Source of the DNA: JAZLDV01 sp045614925
Lineage (GTDB): Bacteria > Bacillota_I > Bacilli_A > Erysipelotrichales > Coprobacillaceae
Length of the DNA stretch: 39,006 bases
Direction: 5' to 3'
NCBI GenBank assembly: GCA_045614925.1
Contig: JAZLDV010000142.1
Span: forward strand, 1 to 39,006
The notes beneath the pieces are model-generated. The model was not told the origin of the DNA and made no database searches. It saw only the letters and a program-made list of their open reading frames with translations. Below, in pieces: positions 12,390-19,836 of this stretch (the stretch's first letter is position 1; every line of letters begins with the position of its first letter). A program made the translations under genes and the position numbers.

Positions 12390-12822
12390 TTGTTCTCATA
12401 TATTTTCTTTGATTAAAATTTCTATTTTTATGATAATAAGTATCTTTAGTAGTATCATCTACATATTTTTGCATTTGATAACCATACTTGTCTATTTGAT
12501 AATTAACTATTCTTGCAAATAAATCATGTGCTTCATTTACACTTAAATCATATTTTTGTCTTAAATCCTTTTTGTATCTTATGGTATCTTCTATAATATC
12601 TTCTTTATGTATATTAAATATCAAGTTATTAAACAATTCATTACGGTTTCTTTTTTGCTCATTTATTTTTTCTCTTTCTTCTTCACAACGTTTTTTAACT
12701 CTTTCTATTACTTCTGGTCTTTTGTAGTATTCTTTTAAATATTTTTTTAATTTTTCTTTCGCCTCTGGTCTTTTGTAGTATTCTCTCATGTATTCTCTCT
12801 GGTATTTTGCATCGTTCTTCAT
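12382..12822 (-). CDS. Basic helical protein with an EYYKRPE repeat, unknown
   Basis: The 146-aa protein is highly charged. Near its start the unit REYYKRPEAKEKLKKYL is repeated as KEYYKRPEVIERVKKRC, two tandem copies of 17 residues. A central helix-rich part (YDLSVNEAHDLFARIVNYQI) and a basic end follow. Tandem KRPE-type helices are seen in various phage proteins of unknown function that probably bind nucleic acid. It is the last gene of the operon starting at 15068, with a GAGGTGG site. Confidence 0.65.
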   Translation of the reverse strand: MKNDAKYQREYMREYYKRPEAKEKLKKYLKEYYKRPEVIERVKKRCEEEREKINEQKRNRNELFNNLIFNIHKEDIIEDTIRYKKDLRQKYDLSVNEAHDLFARIVNYQIDKYGYQMQKYVDDTTKDTYYHKNRNFNQRKYMRTKE

Positions 12823-12834
12823 TTTTCCACCTCT

Positions 12835-13068
12835 TTATTCACAATTCCAACCACCATTCACAAAACAACCAGCTTCTACTTTGTCCTGATAATCTCCAAA
12901 CATAGTTTGACAATCTTCTAAATCCCTTTTATATTGTATTTCTAATATGTCGTAATCATTTTTTAATTCTTCATATTTTTCCTCATAAATTGTACAACCA
13001 AAACCGAACCCTGTTACAAACATCATTAGCAAATAAATCGCTATTGCAACAAGTCCTTTATTTTTCAT
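12835..13068 (-). CDS. Small membrane-anchored or lipidated protein
   Basis: The 77-aa protein starts MKNKGLVAIAIYLLMMFVTG, a signal-anchor or signal peptide. GFGFGC could act as a weak lipobox at Cys25. A charged coiled coil (EEKYEELKNDYDILEIQYKR) and a Cys-containing tail (ENGGWNCE-like GGWNCE end) follow. An ATG seven codons upstream is possible, but AGAGG lies at normal distance only from 13068. The location is probably the host membrane, outer face. Confidence 0.6.
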   Translation of the reverse strand: MKNKGLVAIAIYLLMMFVTGFGFGCTIYEEKYEELKNDYDILEIQYKRDLEDCQTMFGDYQDKVEAGCFVNGGWNCE

Positions 13069-13237
13069 TCTTTTCCTCTTTCTTTCCATCCCTTAATTCA
13101 AATAAATAATCTAATTGATTATTATTTAAACATCTTACACCATTTGCTATAAATTTGTTTAGTATTTCATTAGGTGTAAACATTTTTAACATACTTTCTA
13201 TATCTTCATCAGTTATTTTTGTTTTAGGTTTACTCAT
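13058..13237 (-). CDS. Small protein, unknown
   Basis: The 59-aa product (MSKPKTKITDEDIESMLKMF...) has an acidic middle and a Lys-rich end. Its ATG overlaps the AbrB-like gene stop (ATGA), and its tail overlaps the start of the next gene. Composition and coupling support it being translated; no family recognised. Confidence 0.55.
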   Translation of the reverse strand: MSKPKTKITDEDIESMLKMFTPNEILNKFIANGVRCLNNNQLDYLFELRDGKKEEKNEK

Positions 13238-13470
13238 AACTTCTCCATTTCCCTTTTTGCTTCACTTAATATTTCTATTACCTTTACTTTACCTTGACAT
13301 ATATTAATATTTTCTAACATTTCATCTATCATATTAATTGGATCATAATCTTTTGTTATTATTATTTTGTTGTCTTTTACTTCTAAATAAGCAACATCAT
13401 TAAATCCTAATGTTTCTCTTATTCCTTGTGGTAGTGTTACCCTACCTCTTTTATCTATCTTTACTTTCAT
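13234..13470 (-). CDS. AbrB/SpoVT-like DNA-binding regulator
   Basis: The 78-aa protein has an N-terminal AbrB swapped-hairpin motif (VKIDKRGRVTLPQGIRETLG, AYLEVKDNKIIITK) and a C-terminal helix-rich extension (residues 43-78). It would bind DNA as a dimer. Relatives act as transition-state regulators or as antitoxins; no toxin is recognised beside it, so regulation of this operon or of host genes is more likely. It overlaps the next gene. Confidence 0.8.
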   Translation of the reverse strand: MKVKIDKRGRVTLPQGIRETLGFNDVAYLEVKDNKIIITKDYDPINMIDEMLENINICQGKVKVIEILSEAKREMEKL

Positions 13471-13483
13471 TTATTCACCTACT

Positions 13484-14011
13484 TTATATTTCTACATTGT
13501 ATTCAATTTTTATTGTATTTTCAGGAACTACTAATATTTCTGCTATTTTGTTTGGTTCTCTTTCTTCTCCAAACAACCATTTAAACAAACCTTTATTTTT
13601 TGTTTCTTGATACCTATAAATTAAACAAGGTTCTATTTCATTAGTTTCTCTTATATAAGTATTTGAATAGTTTCCAATTTCTATTGTTTCTAATTGTTTA
13701 CCTATATCATTAACTTTAAAATAGTAATACTTTATTTGTTCTGTGGTTTCACTATTTATGTAACCAAATCCTAGAACAAAAGCTCCACTTGTTTTTTGAC
13801 TTGTAGTTATATTGTTTTCTAGTCCTTGTATATTGTATTGTTTTTCTTCATACTCTCTAACAACAACTTGAAAGCAACTACTAAGACCACCCAATAATAA
13901 AACTATAATCAAGGCTATAAATACAATACACATTAAAGGAGTAAAATCTTCATCACGCCAACTGTATATAGTGCCTATTATCATACCTATTATAATTATT
14001 ATCCACCACAT
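13484..14011 (-). CDS. Membrane protein, unknown
   Basis: A 175-aa protein with two N-terminal membrane helices (MWWIIIIIGMIIGTIYSW and LMCIVFIALIIVLLLGGLSS) followed by a soluble beta-rich domain of about 120 residues (YNIQGLENNITTSQKTSGAF, YYYFKVNDIGKQLE, YIRETNEIEPCLIYRY). Similar two-helix proteins occur widely in phages of Bacillota; their role is not known to me. A membrane location next to the lysis module and attP could indicate superinfection exclusion, but nothing in the sequence proves it. Confidence 0.65.
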   Translation of the reverse strand: MWWIIIIIGMIIGTIYSWRDEDFTPLMCIVFIALIIVLLLGGLSSCFQVVVREYEEKQYNIQGLENNITTSQKTSGAFVLGFGYINSETTEQIKYYYFKVNDIGKQLETIEIGNYSNTYIRETNEIEPCLIYRYQETKNKGLFKWLFGEEREPNKIAEILVVPENTIKIEYNVEI

Positions 14012-14014
14012 AAT

Positions 14015-14254
14015 TTACTCACCTTCCACTAATGCACTCAAATCACCTAAATCAACTTGTTTATTTTTAAACATTTGCTCTATCATTTGTAATTTGTTTT
14101 CTCTCTTTCTTAAAAATTCATTTTCTTTTTGGATTTTTTGTATTGTATCTTCATATTCGATTACTCTTTTATTAATCCAAATTAATGGGAGTTCATCATA
14201 ATTTACATCAAATCCATTTGTTGCTTTTAAAATTTCTGCTTCTACATTAACCAT
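14015..14254 (-). CDS. Small coiled-coil protein
   Basis: The 79-aa protein contains one long predicted coiled coil (residues 28-68: INKRVIEYEDTIQKIQKENE, LQMIEQMFKNKQVD). The start overlaps the stop of the preceding gene. No function can be given. Confidence 0.6.
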   Translation of the reverse strand: MVNVEAEILKATNGFDVNYDELPLIWINKRVIEYEDTIQKIQKENEFLRKRENKLQMIEQMFKNKQVDLGDLSALVEGE

Positions 14255-14568
14255 TATTTATTCACCTCACTATCAAACATTTTTTTATATTTTTTTATAC
14301 AACTTCTAATACCTATGTTGTCACTAAAATTGGTGCTGGGTATATAACATTTACCTGTATAACTCCAAAAACTCATTACTACCTTTTTATTTTTAAATAA
14401 ATTGAAATGTCCTATCGCTTCATTACATAATATGTATTCAATATTGTTTTCTTCAAATTGTTTTTTAGCATATTCTAATCTATTGTCAAAACAACTTTCT
14501 CTTTTCTCTCTTGCTAATTCTTTTAAATGAGGGGATACATCTCTCCAATATCCTGCTAATTCACCCAT
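14254..14568 (-). CDS. Conserved small phage protein, unknown
   Basis: A 104-aa protein with the pattern YWRDVSPHLKELAREKRESC, then NRLEYAKKQFEENNIEYILC and a beta hairpin containing FWSYTGKCYIPST. I recognise the layout (YWR-V-P, helix, I-x-Y, then a DFWPTTG-like hairpin and a C-terminal RG-IxxLIKY-type end) as a common phage protein of unknown role. Here the C-terminus is divergent (IGIRSCIKKYKKMF). Confidence 0.65.
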   Translation of the reverse strand: MGELAGYWRDVSPHLKELAREKRESCFDNRLEYAKKQFEENNIEYILCNEAIGHFNLFKNKKVVMSFWSYTGKCYIPSTNFSDNIGIRSCIKKYKKMFDSEVNK

Positions 14569-14570
14569 TC

Positions 14571-14777
14571 TTACTCACCTTCTCCCCAAATCATCATATA
14601 TACTCCAAATTGCCCAAATAATAGCCAAATCCAACCACAAACCATAGCAAGTTGAATAAATCCATTATCACTCATTAAACTCCCTAAAAACCCCATTAAA
14701 ACGTAAATAACAACACTTAACATAATTGTTAGTGAAGTAACCAAAACTTTCCCTTTTTTATTTAATCTTCTTTTCAT
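14571..14777 (-). CDS. Small two-helix membrane protein
   Basis: The 68-aa protein has a basic start (MKRRLNKKGK) and two membrane helices (VTSLTIMLSVVIYVLMGFLG and IQLAMVCGWIWLLFGQFGVY). The size and topology resemble a holin or a phage exclusion protein. It lies beyond the lysis terminators in a different operon, so it is less likely to be the main holin. Confidence 0.6.
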   Translation of the reverse strand: MKRRLNKKGKVLVTSLTIMLSVVIYVLMGFLGSLMSDNGFIQLAMVCGWIWLLFGQFGVYMMIWGEGE

Positions 14778-14864
14778 ACTTTCCTCTTTCCTATGCTCAC
14801 ATTTTTATAAATGGACTTGCAACCATCTTTGGTATGTTTATAGGGAAGATTATTTTAATCTTCT

Positions 14865-15068
14865 TTATAGTAAATATGTTTCTTTTACATTTCCTGTTCT
14901 TGTACAAGCTACTTCCCATACTTTTCCATTAGCTTTACTTTCTAAAACTTCGCAAAGGTGTTCTTCTTCCCAAGCATCAGGATCAATAAACACTACTAAA
15001 TCTAATCCCTCAACCTCTTTCCCTTCATACTTAACAAATGATTTAAGTATTTTTTCTTCTAAACTCAT
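14865..15068 (-). CDS. First gene of the small-gene operon, unknown
   Basis: The 67-aa acidic protein (MSLEEKILKSFVKYEGKEVE...VFIDPDAWEEEHLCEVLES) starts about 25 bases after a perfect consensus promoter, with a GAGGAG site. The pattern of a short helix, then beta strands around DLVVFIDPDAW, does not match a family I know. Being first after a strong unregulated promoter, it should be the most highly expressed gene of the operon. Confidence 0.6.
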   Translation of the reverse strand: MSLEEKILKSFVKYEGKEVEGLDLVVFIDPDAWEEEHLCEVLESKANGKVWEVACTRTGNVKETYLL

Positions 15069-15092
15069 ACTTTCTCCTCACTTTCTATACCC

Positions 15093-15121
15093 ATTATACA
15101 CCCATTTCCATAATTTGTCAA
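15093..15121 (-). promoter_or_regulatory. Perfect consensus promoter of the small-gene operon
   Basis: Minus strand TTGACA (15121-15116), 17-nt spacer, TATAAT (15098-15093). This is the best sigma-A promoter seen in the window. None of the 16-bp operator-like elements lies near it, so the operon is likely to be on in the prophage. Confidence 0.85.
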
Positions 15122-15173
15122 TACCTTTTGGGTAATTTTTCCCATTTTATTGCATTTTCTCACTTTTAAAGCA

Positions 15174-15203
15174 CAAAAAAAGACTAGGGAATTAACCCTA
15201 GTC
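15174..15203 (-). terminator. Lysis-module terminator 2
   Basis: GACTAGGG pairs with CCCTAGTC (15203-15182) with a 6-nt loop, followed by TTTTTTTG on the minus strand. Confidence 0.85.
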
Positions 15204-15205
15204 AA

Positions 15206-15228
15206 TAAAAAAACCACTATTTTAGTGG
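15206..15228 (-). terminator. Lysis-module terminator 1
   Basis: CCACTA pairs with TAGTGG (15228-15214) and is followed by TTTTTTT, directly after the amidase stop. Two tandem terminators insulate the late genes from the small-gene operon. Confidence 0.85.
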
Positions 15229-15230
15229 AT

Positions 15231-16112
15231 TTACTTAATTATTAATTTTTGTCCTACTCTAATTAAGTTAGGATTTTTAATGTTGTTGTCTTTTGCAATC
15301 TTTTCTACTGTTGTTCCATATTTAGCAGCAATCTTTATTAGATTATCACCTTTTTTAACTATGTATGTTTTGTATTCTACATAATCTTCGCAATCAACTA
15401 CATTAAATCCATTATGAATGTTTTTAGAATATGAGTATTCAGTTAAATAATATTTTGCTCCTATTGGATGGTTTGCAATAGCAGATACTTCAATAATATC
15501 TCCCTTTTTAAATTGCTTTACTGATTTAGCTTCTGCATATGTATTAAAATCTAAATTCCATAAATGAGCATCTATTTTTAATCTAACCTTTTTATTAGTT
15601 ATGTTTTCAATAGTTAATTCTTTTTTAGGTTCTAGTTTGTCCTGTATCATTTTTAAAAATCTATTCCAACCTAGATCCATTGTTCTATGAGGACAATATT
15701 TTTTATCTGGTGCATAGTCATAATGTCTTTTAACTTTATCAATACCCCATCCATATTTTTTAAGAAGATAAACTATTAAATCTACTGCATTTTGTTCTGC
15801 TTTAATAAATCTATCCCCACCGCTTTTAGAATAGCAAATCTCAATTCCTATTGTTTTTCTATTTCCAAATCCATTAGCACCATCAGAAGCATGAAAACCA
15901 TTTCTATTTAATTCTAATCCTTGTACTGCTCTATAATCATCTACTGCAAAATGATATGAACAATAATTGTTATTACCTAACATATAAGATATTTCACTCA
16001 TAGCAGAAGCATCATTTGCAGTATTATGTACTGTTATTCCTTGTGGTGTCATTGAATATGGGCATTTTATTGCTATTTTATTAGATGGGCAATTAACTTT
16101 AGTTATTTGCAT
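15231..16112 (-). CDS. Endolysin: N-acetylmuramoyl-L-alanine amidase with LysM
   Basis: A 293-aa enzyme. The Amidase_2 (PGRP-like) domain covers about residues 5-155, with zinc ligands His29 (GITVHNT), His130 (VKRHYDY) and Cys140 (KKYCPHR), and GIEIC around Glu91. A middle linker domain spans about 165-240, and a single LysM lies at about 248-293 (YIVKKGDNLIKIAAKYGTTV, NPNLIRVGQKLIIK). It cuts the amide bond between muramic acid and the stem peptide; LysM binds the glycan. There is no signal peptide, so it depends on the holin gene upstream. Confidence 0.93.
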   Translation of the reverse strand: MQITKVNCPSNKIAIKCPYSMTPQGITVHNTANDASAMSEISYMLGNNNYCSYHFAVDDYRAVQGLELNRNGFHASDGANGFGNRKTIGIEICYSKSGGDRFIKAEQNAVDLIVYLLKKYGWGIDKVKRHYDYAPDKKYCPHRTMDLGWNRFLKMIQDKLEPKKELTIENITNKKVRLKIDAHLWNLDFNTYAEAKSVKQFKKGDIIEVSAIANHPIGAKYYLTEYSYSKNIHNGFNVVDCEDYVEYKTYIVKKGDNLIKIAAKYGTTVEKIAKDNNIKNPNLIRVGQKLIIK

Positions 16113-16221
16113 CTAAATCAACCCCCATTCCATCAATTTCACTACCTGAAAAATCGTTTTCTTCTATATTCTTTTTATAAAGTTCTTCATCAAATTCAAT
16201 TACTTCAATTTCAAATTCCAT
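16099..16221 (-). CDS. Acidic 40-aa protein between holin and endolysin
   Basis: The gene begins two bases after the holin stop (AAAGGTGAG site) and overlaps the endolysin start by 14 bases. The product MEFEIEVIEFDEELYKKNIE... is strongly acidic. Coupling to both lysis genes suggests a small lysis regulator or a translational linker; no family recognised. Confidence 0.55.
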   Translation of the reverse strand: MEFEIEVIEFDEELYKKNIEENDFSGSEIDGMGVDLDANN

Positions 16222-16223
16222 AA

Positions 16224-16424
16224 TTACTCACCTTTCTTTTTATAATTTGCACTTGAAATTCCAAGCACTACACCTAAAAATGTATCTACTGCTGTTATAG
16301 TTCCTACTATTTGTTCACCATAAGGAAATCCCCATATACCTGCTAATGCAAAATATAATGTTCCTACTGCTGGAAGAACTATTTGGGCTATGTATTTTAG
16401 AATGTCGTATACTTTGTTACTCAT
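16224..16424 (-). CDS. Holin (phi LC3-type)
   Basis: The 66-aa protein has two hydrophobic helices (YIAQIVLPAVGTLYFALAG and TAVDTFLGVVLGISSANY) separated by a short loop containing WGFPYGEQI, and a basic tail (KKKGE). This matches the phi LC3 family of class II holins, which open the membrane for the endolysin. AAAGGAGGTG precedes the ATG; a terminator lies just upstream, so lysis genes may have their own or read-through expression. Confidence 0.85.
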   Translation of the reverse strand: MSNKVYDILKYIAQIVLPAVGTLYFALAGIWGFPYGEQIVGTITAVDTFLGVVLGISSANYKKKGE

Positions 16425-16448
16425 ATACTCACCTCCTTTAATTCAATA

Positions 16449-16472
16449 GAAAAAGGAACTATTTCTAGTTCC
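16449..16472 (-). terminator. Terminator between fibre gene and lysis genes
   Basis: The same 18-mer hairpin as at 793-810 (GGAACTAGAAATAGTTCC on the minus strand), followed by TTTTTC. T-rich flanks on both sides would allow function in either direction. Confidence 0.75.
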
Positions 16473-16480
16473 TTTCTTTT

Positions 16481-18649
16481 TTATTCAACATACCCTTCAA
16501 ACACATACCAGTCACCCCAAGTAACAGTCGCAGTCGCAGTATTGTTTGATTTTGTACCAGTTCTTTTATATATTTTATTTGGTTCTTCCATATCATAATA
16601 TTCTTGATATAGTTTATAGTTAGTTTTTCCGTTTAAAGAATATACGTTATAGTTCATTTCTACTCTATATTTGTGTTTATTACTTGCAATTACTTCATAT
16701 TCTCTATACATATTAGGTATTTGTGTGTCTAGCCAATTCCTTATATCATTGGCGCTAACTGAACTATAATGAGTATGACCAGTTGAAGCAAACATACTAT
16801 TTGCCATATCGTATGTTAAATAGTTATTCCAACCCATCCACTCAATTGTATCTTCTTCCGAATTGTATAAACCATGTCTATAAAATTTATTGTGAAAACC
16901 TTCTTCACTACCCCAATAAGATTGCCCAGCGTAATTGTCTGTACGATACACTTCAACATACCACTCAAATTCGTCATAACTATCAATAAATTTATATCTG
17001 CCTTCTTCTATTATAGTATCCATAAAAGCAGTTATATCGCCATCATATTCATCTAAATCTATATATCCCAAATTAGTTGCATATTTAGTATTTGTAAACA
17101 TATTGTCAACATATCTTTTATTAACTAACTGATTATATGCAGTAGGTACTATAGTTGTTATAGGTAATTTATTAAACGTCCAAGTACCACTTACTTTTTC
17201 ATCTCTTGATGAAGTAGTTAAATTAGAAAGGCTAAAATTATTAACAGTTCCTTGATTAAAGACATACATAAGAATTTGTGTTGGAGAAGTAGTACCAGTA
17301 AAGATAATACCTTTACCGTATGTACCGTTTGTACCAAGTGCAATTAACACAAGTTTTTGATTATCAGAAGTTATTAAATTTTGGTATGTTTTATTACTAG
17401 CATATCTAATCTGGGTATTTGTACCAGTTAGATAATAAATACCTACTGATAATGAAGCTAAGGTTACAGTTGCATTGTGATAACTTCCAATTACATTCAT
17501 TTCTCTTAAACCTATCATTTCAGCAAAAAGAACATCAATAGCTTCTTGTACGTCTGAAACACCGTTATCATAGTTATCTTCATACTGGATATTTGAGGCT
17601 TTTTCGCCATAAACCCATTCTTGCCAGTCATAACCACCTTCTCCGTCAGAATATCCTACTCTACTATATTGAAATTCATATCCTTCTTCTGTGTTAAAAT
17701 ATGTTTGGCCTATTGAAGTACCTAAATTATAAACTTCTACATACCAAATAAATTCATCATAACTATCAATAAATTTATATGTACCTGTTTCTGTTAGAGT
17801 ATCCATAACTCTTAAACAACTACCATCATACTCATCAATGTCAATTACACCTAAATCTATAATAGCACTATTATTACTTATATCTTCACTAAGATTATTT
17901 ATTGTAGTATTCATACTTTCTATATTTCTAAATACTTCATCTAAGGCATCTTGTGTATTGTCTACACCGTTCCCTAGATTATCTTCATAACTTATATCAA
18001 CTGCATTACCACTAAAATTTTCTAAACCATCTAATTTTTCTTTATCTTCATCAGTAAAGTTATTATCTGTGTGAACATAATCTTCATCTTCTACAAAATT
18101 ACTTACATCAGGAATATCTTCTTTTTTTGCATAAGGAGTTAAATCAACTTCAATTTGTTTTGTGCCTTGATATTCCCAATCATTATTAATCCAAATGTAC
18201 TCATCAAATAAGTCTTGAGTTTGTGTATCCTTTTTTGGCACTAAATATATTTTGTTAGGTAGTCCTGTTGTTGGTAAACTATCTACCACCTTAATAAAGT
18301 CGAACGTTGCTAATTCATTATCTACATAATCTTCCGTAGCATATTTTTTGTCATTTTCTAATTCGCTTATTTTTTTTGGAAAGACTATTTTTAAATCTTC
18401 GGTCGTTTTATCCCCTACTAACTCAACACCATTTATTTTAGGTTTATCAGTTAAAGAATTATAATTTGTAGAATTTTTGTTTTTCCCTATTTCATAATCT
18501 ATGCCACTTGATGAACCAATTTCTAAATTAATTGAACTTGGATTTCCTATTTCAATATCAACACTATCACTACTTGTTTCATAATTTACTTCACTTGAAC
18601 CCTCAACTTCTAAATTAACTACATTTTGATTTTCAATTTCTATATTCAT
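16481..18649 (-). CDS. Large tail fibre / receptor-binding protein with internal duplication
   Basis: A 722-aa protein. The N-terminal segment is Ser/Glu/Ile-rich with repeated EIG and EVEG motifs (residues 1-60). The middle shows typical fibre features (NSLTDKPKINGVEL, TPYAKKEDIP, GHTH near 625). One module of about 84 residues occurs twice (about 265-348 and 526-610), sharing I-D-x-D-E-Y-D-G, Y-K-F-I-D-S-Y-D-E-F and WYVEVY. A shorter YEDN-x-x-NGV motif also occurs twice (about 220 and 355). It should form the distal host-contact fibre. ATG 18649 is chosen over 18658 because AAAGG is well spaced and the start overlaps the upstream stop (ATGA). Confidence 0.75.
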   Translation of the reverse strand: MNIEIENQNVVNLEVEGSSEVNYETSSDSVDIEIGNPSSINLEIGSSSGIDYEIGKNKNSTNYNSLTDKPKINGVELVGDKTTEDLKIVFPKKISELENDKKYATEDYVDNELATFDFIKVVDSLPTTGLPNKIYLVPKKDTQTQDLFDEYIWINNDWEYQGTKQIEVDLTPYAKKEDIPDVSNFVEDEDYVHTDNNFTDEDKEKLDGLENFSGNAVDISYEDNLGNGVDNTQDALDEVFRNIESMNTTINNLSEDISNNSAIIDLGVIDIDEYDGSCLRVMDTLTETGTYKFIDSYDEFIWYVEVYNLGTSIGQTYFNTEEGYEFQYSRVGYSDGEGGYDWQEWVYGEKASNIQYEDNYDNGVSDVQEAIDVLFAEMIGLREMNVIGSYHNATVTLASLSVGIYYLTGTNTQIRYASNKTYQNLITSDNQKLVLIALGTNGTYGKGIIFTGTTSPTQILMYVFNQGTVNNFSLSNLTTSSRDEKVSGTWTFNKLPITTIVPTAYNQLVNKRYVDNMFTNTKYATNLGYIDLDEYDGDITAFMDTIIEEGRYKFIDSYDEFEWYVEVYRTDNYAGQSYWGSEEGFHNKFYRHGLYNSEEDTIEWMGWNNYLTYDMANSMFASTGHTHYSSVSANDIRNWLDTQIPNMYREYEVIASNKHKYRVEMNYNVYSLNGKTNYKLYQEYYDMEEPNKIYKRTGTKSNNTATATVTWGDWYVFEGYVE

Positions 18650-18984
18650 GGTGTACATCCTTTTTCAACTGTAAAAATTCCATCATTAACAATAGTGTTA
18701 TGTAATCCACAATCTCTACATTGATGTATCATATAAACATAGTCCCCTGATGGTAGTAATTTTGTTTCTTCTTCTGTAAATGACAAAACAAAACCTAGTT
18801 TTCCATCTTCTTCAACTAAATTATTAAATTCTTTTTTAATGATTTTTTCATCTTTATATAGACTTTTCTTGATAGAAAATATGATTTTATCAGTTGTTAA
18901 AATATCACCACTTAAATGAAATGGTAAATCTAATCCATAATCACATTCATTCATAATTATTTTTTTACCTTCGGATCTTAACAT
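18646..18984 (-). CDS. Small baseplate/tail-associated protein, unknown
   Basis: The 112-aa beta-rich protein (DYGLDLPFHLSGDI, DKIIFSIKKS, FVLSFTEEETKLLPSGDYVY, ending FTVEKGCTP) looks like a single immunoglobulin-like or BppU N-terminal-type domain. It sits directly ahead of the fibre gene with overlapping stop and start, so it may be an adaptor or chaperone for that fibre. The family assignment is uncertain. Confidence 0.55.
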   Translation of the reverse strand: MLRSEGKKIIMNECDYGLDLPFHLSGDILTTDKIIFSIKKSLYKDEKIIKKEFNNLVEEDGKLGFVLSFTEEETKLLPSGDYVYMIHQCRDCGLHNTIVNDGIFTVEKGCTP

Positions 18985-19007
18985 TTATCTTACCTCTCTT
19001 TCTTCAA

Positions 19008-19036
19008 ATAAAAAAAGACACTCTATTAAGTATCTT
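19008..19036 (-). terminator. Terminator after the 95-aa membrane protein gene
   Basis: AAGATACT (19036-19029) pairs with AGTGTCTT (19022-19015), with one G-U pair on the minus strand, followed by a T run. The hairpin includes the stop codon of the gene upstream. Confidence 0.7.
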
Positions 19037-19322
19037 AGTTAATAATTTTAAATTCTTTTATTTCACCCATAATCTCATCTATAAAGGAATTACCTTTTAA
19101 TTTCTTATAGATTGCATAACTTAAATTAACACTTTGTAATTGATACATAGTTATTTCTTTTTTGTCTTTGCACTTATCATATATATTTAAAATGTCGTTT
19201 CTTAATAGACATTTAACTGCTTCAACAACATATTTAGCAAAAATTAATAGTGCTGCTATTTCACCAACAAAGAAAGTAATTAGTACCCAATATTCTTTTA
19301 AAAAGCCTAATATCTCACTCAT
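19035..19322 (-). CDS. Membrane-anchored late protein, common beside phage lysis genes
   Basis: The 95-aa protein has one N-terminal membrane helix (YWVLITFFVGEIAALLIFAKY) and a conserved soluble part: LLRNDILNIYDKCKDKKEIT, YQLQSVNLSYAIYKKLKGNS, FIDEIMGEIKEFKIIN. I recognise this pattern from many gut Bacillota phages, where it lies between tail and lysis genes and is sometimes labelled holin-like. Function unproven. Confidence 0.65.
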   Translation of the reverse strand: MSEILGFLKEYWVLITFFVGEIAALLIFAKYVVEAVKCLLRNDILNIYDKCKDKKEITMYQLQSVNLSYAIYKKLKGNSFIDEIMGEIKEFKIIN

Positions 19323-19335
19323 TTTTTAGCACCTC

Positions 19336-19836
19336 TTATTCTGTCATATAGCAACCACTACCACCAACATCAAAATATGAGGTATCCGTTACTTTTAATG
19401 TTGCTACCGAAGCTCCATTATCATTTTGTATTCTTATTCTATTTCCGTAAATAGTAAAAGTAGAATTATTAGAATTTGTTGTTAAACTATATAACATTCC
19501 TATGGGTAATGATTGTTGCCCTAGCCCACAATTATTGTGATAAGAATATGGCAAACCTTCTATTTGAGCATAATTATTTTTGCCATTTAAAGCCGTTAGT
19601 TTTCCTCTAATGCTAAATTCAACATAAACCATCTTCCCTATTTTTATATAGTACCCTCTTTGAGTGTCATATGTAACAGTTGGTGCAGTTTCATTCATTG
19701 CTCCTATTCTTGGTATCCAAGTTCCACTTTCTACTACTCCATTTATTGCACCCTCTACATTAGCTTGTAATTGATTTAAGTTACTTGCACTTATTGCAGG
19801 TGCTTGATTATTAACAAAATTAATTTTCTCCATCAT
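19336..19836 (-). CDS. Short tail fibre-like protein
   Basis: About 166 aa. The N-terminus (KINFVNNQAPAISASNLNQL) is the conserved attachment segment of many phage fibre or baseplate proteins. GTWIPRIG, YYIKIGKMVYVEFSIRGK and a C-terminal beta-rich, Asn/Ser-rich domain follow, as in head-fibre and receptor-binding tips. GGAGAG fits either of two adjacent ATG codons (19836 or 19833). It overlaps the end of the S74 fibre gene. Confidence 0.65.
   Translation of the reverse strand: MMEKINFVNNQAPAISASNLNQLQANVEGAINGVVESGTWIPRIGAMNETAPTVTYDTQRGYYIKIGKMVYVEFSIRGKLTALNGKNNYAQIEGLPYSYHNNCGLGQQSLPIGMLYSLTTNSNNSTFTIYGNRIRIQNDNGASVATLKVTDTSYFDVGGSGCYMTE

Noticed and set aside
13058..13470. AbrB-like gene plus the 59-aa gene as a toxin-antitoxin pair
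   Set aside because: The 59-aa product shows no toxin fold or catalytic residues, and the gene order and long operon fit ordinary co-transcription.
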